From Hippopus hippopus (taxonomy: Eukaryota; Mollusca; Bivalvia; Cardiida; Cardiidae), in contig OX328106.1 in NCBI GenBank assembly GCA_946811185.2, forward strand, positions 8,908,777 through 8,972,776: a DNA stretch of 64,000 nt, in the 5' to 3' direction. The translations under genes were made by a program, and so were the position numbers. The notes below the pieces were generated by a model. It had not been told where the DNA came from. It saw only the letters and a list, made by a program, of their open reading frames with translations, and made no database searches. Every line of letters begins with the position of its first letter. Positions within the stretch are counted from its first letter, which is position 1. Of this stretch, positions 57,852 through 64,000 are shown in pieces.

Positions 57852-57911
57852 AACACACAGACGGACACAGGTAACTCTATATGCCCCCCCCATTTCATGG
57901 CGGGGGCATAA
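57332..57911 (+). mobile_element. Pearl-like element, core family A, hairpin type 4 end
   Basis: 5' palindrome 'agggccatgatggcct' (57339-57352), A modules, a (CA)n run at about 57811-57850, then a hairpin at 57880-57910: TATGCCCCC pairs with GGGGGCATA, inner CCAT-TTC-ATGG, with one C-C mismatch, followed by AAAAG. It lies in the A-run of the host element that is intact at 47349. Confidence 0.72.
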
Positions 57912-57993
57912 AAGAAAAAAAAAAATCCCGACCTACCCTACCTACAGCATCTCGGACTGAAACCCGAAACACAACTATTTTTTTTTGCTCGGT

Positions 57994-58100
57994 GAAAAGG
58001 GGGCTTAATGCATCTGTGAAGAGTAATGACCCATGTCAGCCTCCACAGTCCACACAGGCTGACATGGGTTGAACCTTTTTGCTATAAGTCAATTTTCTGT
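57994..58100. mobile_element. MITE-4, palindromic
   Basis: 'gtgaaaagggggcttaatgc', then inverted arms 'acccatgtcagcct' and 'aggctgacatgggt'. A decayed relative lies near 6985-7060. Confidence 0.55.
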
Positions 58101-58701
58101 ATGTCCCAGGACCATTCTACCTGAGGATTGAGCCAGTTGTTGGACAAATGGACAAGGAGGTGCATTAAACTCCTTTATGCCGATTGTAATTTTGACATCT
58201 TGGTATCTTTGACCCCTGGTACAAAAACTTGAAAAAATTTTGTTTTGTTATAGGATCACCAGATAAATGCTACATACTCTGTAGGCTTTGCAGTTTCAGA
58301 CAAGATTTCTAAAAATTTTCTTTAGATATGATTCTATGTAAAGCATTACAGGCAACAAGTTGGGGCCATCTTTGATCCATGGAAACTATTTCAACCACTT
58401 TGAGAGAGGAACAATAGACTATGGCACAAACAAATATCTAAACTTTCTACAGACATTAGCCTAGATGAGTATGTTTTGGGTGAAAACAACTGCAGCATGG
58501 GGTGAAAAAAAATCATTGGATAGAAAAAAAAAACATAAATAAGTTTCCCTTCAGGAAACTGTAGTAATAAAAGACAATTCCAGACAGAATAATAACTTTC
58601 AATTACTCAGAATTTCTGTTTTAGGAATTAATATTTCATCTTGCTCTCTCTGTACTTCTGTTTTATGTTGACCTTAACTAGATCTAAGCAAGTAAATGTG
58701 T
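58101..58701. other. Unassigned, with a diverged B/F-type module
   Basis: 'ttgacccctggtacaaaaac', 'aggatcaccagataaatgct' and 'acatactctgtaggctttgc' at about 58207-58310 follow the B-module order. Nothing coding. Confidence 0.4.
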
Positions 58702-58812
58702 TTATCTGAGGACATTGTAGAGTAAGATCAGACTTCTATTTTTTCAGTCTGATCTTTTGATCTATACTATCCTATATAAAATTTTGAGACATTCTACAGT
58801 CTGAAATTGAAA
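58702..58812. mobile_element. MITE-2, diverged
   Basis: Arms 'tagagtaagatcagact' and 'agtctgatcttttgatcta' with 'acattctacagtctgaaat'. Confidence 0.5.
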
Positions 58813-58899
58813 ATATTTGTATCCCTCATACTAAATAAAAATGTTGGTTAACCCTTAACTTGCTAAGCAAGTTAAATAAAACTTTCCAGCCTGGAGTAA

Positions 58900-60063
58900 A
58901 CAACAGGGCTATGATGGCCTTGAAGTTGCTTACCTTCCGAGATATTATGACAAACATTCTCTGAAGGATACACAAGGTGATTTGACCTGGTGACCTAATG
59001 TGACTCATTTTCAAACTGAATCAAGGTATGATTAAGGCAAACATTCTGACCAACTTTCTTGAGTATTGGACTCAAAATGTGGCCTCTAGAGTGTAAACAA
59101 TGTTTTTCTAAGATATGACCTAGTGACCTAGTTTTTGATCCCACATGACCCATTTTCAAACTCTTCAAAGATATCATCAATACAGAGATTCTGACCGACT
59201 TTCAGGGGTATTGGACCCAAAAAGTGCCCTCAAAGGCATACACATGTTTTTTCAGAGATTTGACCAAGTGACCTAGTTTTTGACCTTACATGACCCGTTT
59301 TCTAACTCATCAAAAATGTCATTGAGACAAGCATTCTGACCAAGGATTGGACTCAAATTGTGGCCTCTAGAGCATATACAAGGTTTTTCTAAGATTTGAC
59401 CTAGTGACCCATTTTTTGACCAGACATGACACATTTTCAAACTCATCCGAGATATCATCCAGACAAACAATCTAACTAGGTTGCATGAGTATTGGACTCA
59501 AAATGTGGCCTCTAGAGTGTACACAAGGTTTTCCCAAGATCTGACCTAGTGACCTAGTTTTTGACTCAACATGACCCATTTTCAGACTCATCTGAGATAT
59601 CAAGACAAAATATTTTGACCAAGTTTCATGAGTATCAGACAAAAACTGAGGCCTCTAAGGTGTACACAAAGTATTTCTAAGATTTGACCTAGTGACCTAG
59701 TTTTTGACTTGACATGATCCATTTTCAAACTCATCCAAGTATCATCAAGACAAAGATTCTGATTAACTTTCAAGAGTACTAGACTGAAAATATGGCCTCT
59801 AGAGTGCACACGAGGTTTTTTTCAAGATTTGACCTAGTGACCTAGTTCTTGACCCGACATGACCCATTTTCACACTTGTCCGAGATATCATCAAGGCAAA
59901 CAATCTGGCCAAGTTTCATGGGTACAGGACAAAAAATTTGGCCTCTTGAGTGTACACAAGGTAAAAGTTGATGCTGCACGATGCACACAGTACAACACGT
60001 GACAGACACAGCACAATCACAAAAGCTCACCATGAGCACTTTGTGCTCAAGTAAGCTAAAAAA
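58900..60063 (+). mobile_element. Pearl-like element, core family A, complete
   Basis: 5' end 'caacagggctatgatggcct' with decayed palindrome, seven or so A modules, 'gacagacacagcacaatcac', type 1 hairpin at 60024-60057 (loop TTT), then poly-A. Confidence 0.78.
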
Positions 60064-60104
60064 AAAACCCAATTACTGCAATAGAGCTATTTTTGGGGGG
60101 GAAT

Positions 60105-60375
60105 ATATCTCCCTATGGGACAGTGTAGTCTGAACTTGATCTACAATGGCTGCAAAAACACTTCGAGTTGTGCTTAGAAGCCTAAGGGTAAACATATAGC
60201 TGTATTAAGGATAACTCTTTTAGGACCTTGCTTGTTATCAGATGACTAAGTTTTAGACTCATCCAAATTCAAAGCTGACTTGCTGACAACAAAAAAAAAT
60301 GTGTCCCGCATGATGATATGTCTTTTTAAAGGCTAGAAAACATTGTGGTTAGGAGAAAATGCTGGTTACCATAAT
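60105..60375. mobile_element. MITE-2 remnant followed by reversed partial MITE-1
   Basis: 60110-60195 carries 'cagtgtagtctgaacttgat' and 'agcctaagggtaaac'. From 60211 'aactcttttaggaccttgct', 'gactcatccaaattcaaagc' and 'gaaaatgctggttacc' match MITE-1 on the minus strand; the left-type half is missing. Confidence 0.48.
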
Positions 60376-60676
60376 GATATAAGTTTTGTGTGCCTAATAT
60401 GTAATTTCGCTAAGTTTTTAGCAATGTTCACGAACTTTAAAGACATACTTCGTAATTAGATATTACAGATAAATGCCATTATTACACAGAAGAAAGTTTT
60501 ATCACTCAATGGTGGATTGTCCACAGACATTATGACTCTATCAGAAAGCTTTTCATGTCAGGGATGGAATATCAGATATCTTTAATAAGGAAATACTGAC
60601 AGCCATGAGACACTGTAGGGTGAATTTTTGTGATGAACTGTTTTCTCTCACTTTTCTTTTCTTTTTTTTTTTTCAG

Positions 60677-60756
60677 AATTTTGCGGTTCTGACACTTGCT
60701 CAACAGAACAAAGTAAAATTTCAAGAGCAAGAAAAGCAATTGATGTTGCTGTTCAG
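60677..60756 (+). other. Candidate exon-like segment on the plus strand
   Basis: A long pyrimidine tract ending TTTTTTTTTTTTCAG precedes 80 open nt that end in CAG before GTATCA. The open frame encodes NFAVLTLAQQNKVK and FQEQEKQLMLLFR, a hydrophilic, Gln-rich stretch that is more protein-like than its surroundings. There is no second exon, no homology that I recognise, and it would run antisense within the TMEM128 intron. Chance is a serious alternative. Confidence 0.2.
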
Positions 60757-60949
60757 GTATCACTTTCAGACCAAATTTACTATATTTTAGCAGTTTTTTG
60801 AAATGAGAATTTTCTGCCTTAGTCTCAGTACTTTTTCATTACAATGTGTAAACAGACAATCACGACAATCCGTATTTTTAGTTCTTCTTTTTCTTTGATA
60901 TCTCCTTTTTTTCAGTCCAAAAATGTGTACGATGTCATTATACTCAGCT

Positions 60950-61027
60950 TTAAACCCTTTAACACACAATCCCAAAATTTAATGACCCTGAAGAGGAAGC
61001 CTTTTGAAAACATTGTGGAAAAAAAAG
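60950..61027 (+). mobile_element. MITE-1, left piece, cut by pearl-like insertion
   Basis: TTAA then 'accctttaacacacaatccc' through 'gaaaacattgtggaaaaa'. The right piece resumes at 62501. Confidence 0.65.
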
Positions 61028-62500
61028 ACAAGAGGACCATGATGGTCCTATATCGCTCACCCGAGTACTCAGCAGTAAAGGTCTACAATGAGGATAAATA
61101 CCAAATATTGAGGTTCAAGGCCAAATGATAATGAAACAAAAGCGGAAAATTGTCGCAAGATATGCTCGTCCCACCGCCAGTTGTCGAAGAGGTATAATAA
61201 TTGCAAAGGGCAGGTAATGCAACAAACATGTTTACCAAGTCTCAAGTCAATTTGACTTGAGAATTCAAAGTTCCATTCCTGACAAGCAAGAAATATTGTA
61301 AAAATGAAGATCAAAGTGGAATTACTCAAAATCCGCGCTAGGTAGAGTTATTGTTCTTGCACACAGTACTCGGTAATGTTGCAACAAACATGCATACCAA
61401 GTTTGAAGTCTTTCTGACTTGAGATGACAAAGTTATATTCCGGACAAGCACTAAATGCTGTAAAAATGACAATCAAAGGGAAAAAACTCAGACAGCACGA
61501 GGTAGAGTTACAATTCTTGTGCACTGCACTTCCAAATATTGCAACAAATAAGCATACCATATTTCAAGTCATTCCTACTTAATATGACAGTTTTGCTCCG
61601 GACAAGCAAGAAATGCTATAAAAATGAAGGTCAAAGGGGGAATAACTCAAAATTCGTGCTAGGAAGAGTTATGGTTCTTGTGCACTGCACTCCGTAATTT
61701 TTCAACAATCATGCATACCAAATTTGAAGATGTTCAGGCTAGAGATGACAAAGTTATATTCCGGACAAGCAGAAAATGCTGTAAAAATGACGATCAAAGG
61801 GAAATAACTCATAGACAGTACAAGGTAGAGTTACAGTTCTTTCACACTGCACTCCGTATTATTGCAACAAACAAAAATGCCTAGTTTCAAGTCAATCGGA
61901 CTGGAGATGACAAAGTTATGCTCCGGACAAAGAACTATTCTATAGAACTTTCTAATTCAAGGGCAAATAACTCCAGTTGTTCTGGTCCGATTAGACCCAT
62001 AATCATCTTCATCCGAGATCTTATGGTCATAAGTATTTTGACCAAGTTTGATGCTGATTGGTTAAAAATTGTAGATGCTAGAGTGTAAACAAAGTGAAAT
62101 ATAGCAATTTTTCTAATTCACGGGCAAGTAACTCCAGTCGTTCTGGTCCGATTAGACCCATAATCGAACTCATCCGAGATCTTATGGTCATATATATTTT
62201 GACCAAGTTTGGTGCTGATTGGTTGATATTTGTAGATGCTAGAGTGTAAACAAACTCAAATATAGCAATTTTTCTAATTCAAGGGCAAATAACTCCCAGT
62301 CGTTTTGGTCCGATTAGACCCATAATCGAACTCATCCGAGATCTTATGGTCATATATATTTTGACCAAGTTTGGTGCTGATTGTTTAATATTTGTAGATG
62401 CTAGAGTGTAAACAAAAAAATGTGAACAGACAGACGGACAACGGACGGTGAGTGATCACAATAGCTCATCCTGAGCACTTCGTGCTCAGCTGAGCTAAAA
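61028..62500 (+). mobile_element. Composite pearl-like element (C and E modules) inserted in MITE-1
   Basis: 5' palindrome GGACCATGATGGTCC (61034-61048), second C-type start at about 61136, C modules, three E modules ('gatgctagagtgtaaac'), a short GACG tract, type 1 hairpin at 62463-62496 (loop TTC) and AAAA. Both flanks belong to one MITE-1. Confidence 0.82.
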
Positions 62501-62600
62501 ATGCTTGTAACTTCATACCTTCCTATTTTCAACCCTTTCAAAGAAAAATTTAATCATCTCCGCCACACTTATTTAATCGTTTGTAATATCTATGTGCATT
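62501..62600 (+). mobile_element. MITE-1, right piece after pearl-like insertion
   Basis: Resumes with 'atgcttgtaac' (consensus atgctggtaac), then 'caaccctttcaaagaaaaat', 'cacacttatttaatcgtttg'. The far right tip is degraded. Confidence 0.6.
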
Positions 62601-62773
62601 ACCACATGCACTTTCTGCCTTATAAATAAACATTTCAACCATGAATTTTGAGAGAGAAAAAAAAAAAGAAAAGCCAAAATATTTGAATTCAATTACTTCA
62701 CCAGTGTATTCTATTACTATCTGAATACCAGAAGTAAGTAAAAATGGACACAAGTAAGGAGAGTATCAGATAC

Positions 62774-62932
62774 TTAACTCTTTACCACACAATCCCGTGT
62801 TTAGACAACTCGTAGGAAAAACCTTTTAAAAGCATTGAGGGAAAAGGAGAAAATGCTGGAAGCCCGCAATGTTTTCAAAAGCACTCTTATTAAGGATCTC
62901 AAAAACCAGTAACTGTGAAGTAACGGGTAAAT
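62774..62932. mobile_element. MITE-1, symmetric variant, close to the TMEM128 splice donor
   Basis: TTAA then 'ctctttaccacacaatcccg', 'gagaaaatgctggaagcccg', right end 'aaaaccagtaactgtgaagt' and 'aacgggtaa', an inverted left-type end. It ends about 35 bp from the exon boundary at 62969. Confidence 0.6.
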
Positions 62933-62968
62933 TTATTCAGCAGTTTACAAGTTGGGAACCTCACTTAC

Positions 62969-63162
62969 AATATGGCTCCTAGTATAAAACTTGCTGTTGC
63001 CACAGGTATAGCTGCCGGATACTTTTTCTCCCATTCATCTGAGTGGATCTTTTTGATGAAGGACAACCACACAATTAAAAATACCGCTATGGCCATATTG
63101 ATGCTGATCAGAACTCCTCCTACATTGAACCATAATCTGTAAGTGAACAGGAAAAAATCCTC
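62969..63162 (-). CDS. TMEM128: Penultimate coding exon of a TMEM128-like membrane protein (partial gene)
   Basis: Read on the minus strand, this 194-nt exon is open throughout. It follows a TTTTAG acceptor at 63163-63168 and ends at a GTAAGT donor at 62963-62968. It encodes 64 residues plus two bases of the next codon. It begins E-D-F-F, has a hydrophobic span at about exon residues 13-36, then a charged loop (KKIHSDEWEKK) and the block KYPAAIPVATASFI at 47-60 that starts another hydrophobic span. I recognise this block and the spacing from vertebrate TMEM128, a protein of about 165 residues with four membrane segments in endomembranes and no well-established biochemical role. The split last codon (TT) is completed by the first base of the exon at 29786, giving a continuous TMEM128-like C terminus. 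Upstream exons with the N terminus and first membrane segment must lie right of this window. MITE-1 copies sit about 35 and 50 bp from its two splice sites. Confidence 0.82.
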
Positions 63163-63213
63163 CTAAAATGCAAGAAAATATCTGTTTATCTTGACATGTA
63201 GGAAATCTCAAGT

Positions 63214-63419
63214 GTAAACCCTTCACCAAACATTCAATTTTAAAAACCATGAGGTGAAGGGCTTTTGAAAATATTGTTAGAAAAGGAGAAAATGCTGGTA
63301 ACCAGTATTTCCCACAATGTTTTCTACCCATTCTAAGACTGACCCTATCTTTTAAGCCAAATTTAACTTTATCATCTGTAAATGCTTTCAATTTGTTTAC
63401 AATTAAAAATCATTGTTAA
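63214..63419 (+). mobile_element. MITE-1, first of an adjoining pair
   Basis: 'aaacccttcaccaaacattc', palindrome 'gagaaaatgctggtaaccag' with a shortened right arm, right end to 'cattgttaa'. It starts about 50 bp beyond the TMEM128 exon acceptor. Confidence 0.62.
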
Positions 63420-63617
63420 CCCTTAACCACACAATCCAGTTTTAAGACCCTGAAAGAGAAAAGCTTTTGAAAGCATTGTGGGATAAGGAACAAGTACTGG
63501 TAACCAGCATTTTCACCTTTTCCCACAATGCTTTTTTACAAAATCAAAGACAGAAACCATCATTTGAGCTACATTTAATTTGTCATCTATAGATGCTTTC
63601 AATTTGGTTCAGCAGGG
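63416..63617 (+). mobile_element. MITE-1, second of pair, right end cut by a TIR element
   Basis: Shares TTAA with the previous copy, 'cccttaaccacacaatccag', 'aagtactggtaaccagcatt', to 'ctttcaatttggttcag', where the sequence at 63618 begins. Confidence 0.65.
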
Positions 63618-63659
63618 CCCGCGCTGCTGATCGCCATTTTCGCCAAATGCGAAAATTCT
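63618..63659 (+). mobile_element. Left end of CAGGGC-type TIR element
   Basis: CAGGGCCCGCGCTGCTGATC, then 'gccattttcgccaaatgcg', matches 53302 on. Cut after about 42 bp by the pearl-like element at 63660. Confidence 0.55.
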
Positions 63660-64000
63660 GACAAGAGGGCCATGATGGCCCTGGATTCGCTCACCTGAGC
63701 CTTTTGATCAAACATGACCTATTTCCAATCTCTTCAGAGATATTAGAGATTTGCGAACTAATGCGAAGACGAATATGATGACGATGACGAGACAAATCAA
63801 GGGGTCGTCTCAATATACACATGTATAAAGTTTGAAGTTTATCGGGATCCCTGAATTTTGCAATATCTTAAAGAATGCTCTAGGGCAGCTATTGTATTGA
63901 AATCTTGCATACATGTAGTTAATTATATTTCCTTTGCCAGTTCTGGGTTAAATCTTTCAGACTTTTGGTAACTAAGTTTGACTTTTTGGCCTTCAATAAA
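63660..64000 (+). mobile_element. Pearl-like element start, core family A; continues or decays to window end
   Basis: 5' palindrome GGGCCATGATGGCCC (63667-63681), 'ctcacctgagccttttgatc', 'aaacatgacctatttccaat'. After about 63760 the A module is no longer recognisable. Confidence 0.5.

Larger units (their letters stand above)
54820..57988. mobile_element. GGCCTAAAA-ended TIR element, copy 2, with nested SINE and pearl-like element
   Basis: Left end GGCCTAAAAAAAAAAAGTC and 'cgggtttcgggtttcc' as in copy 1. Collinear with 45257-47455 through about 57300, then interrupted by the pearl-like element at 57332-57911; the right end resumes at 57912 ('tcggactgaaacccgaaaca') but lacks the final AGGCC. 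Minus-strand frame 56514-56909 (131 residues) aligns with that of copy 1 and has no known domain. Confidence 0.65.

Overview
This is AT-rich metazoan DNA with very few coding exons. The repeat content points to a bivalve mollusc: many pearl-like elements with tandem cores of about 145-167 bp, a (GACG)n tract and a terminal hairpin, plus tRNA-derived SINEs and abundant small palindromic MITEs. That assignment is an inference from repeat types, not a species identification.

The only host gene I can support is a homologue of TMEM128, a small endomembrane protein with four membrane segments, read on the minus strand. Its last two coding exons are at 62969-63162 and 29681-29786. They join in phase 2 across an intron of 33,182 bp. 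The left 29.6 kb is therefore downstream of the gene (3'UTR or intergenic), and the DNA right of 63162 is an upstream intron. Almost every other line that looks like an ORF lies in repeats.

Layout. 1-16.3 kb: about twenty copies of a TTAA-flanked MITE (called MITE-1 here), a 1.3-kb hAT-like element with a 6-bp target duplication, SINEs, a 43/45-bp minisatellite, one pearl-like element and a degenerate array. 16.5-20.7 kb and 40.1-42.8 kb: two copies of one TIR element with a broken IS5/Harbinger-type (ISL2EU-like) transposase, each carrying later insertions. 20.8-29.1 kb: pearl-like elements of several core families and a mariner whose transposase is broken by one in-frame stop. 29.7 kb: the last TMEM128 exon. 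32.3-37.2 kb: a hAT-like element enclosing pearl-like elements, one of which encloses another hAT-like element. 44.9-49.4 kb: a composite pearl-like element split by a 2.2-kb TIR element. 49.5-51.8 kb: a TTAA-flanked element. 53.3-58.0 kb: further TIR elements and a SINE with a perfect 12-bp target duplication. 58.9-62.5 kb: more pearl-like elements, one inserted in a MITE-1. 62.8-64 kb: the other TMEM128 exon between MITE-1 copies.

The most unusual signal is shared by several pearl-like families with unrelated cores. Their 3' end is a hairpin whose stem differs completely between types (at least four stems), while the three-base loop is nearly always TTC and the tail is TAAAA. Their 5' end carries a palindrome whose arms change in a compensatory way. 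Three insertion sites can be read against uninterrupted copies; all lie in A-runs without a clear target duplication. This suggests a Helentron-like mechanism acting on structure rather than on stem sequence.
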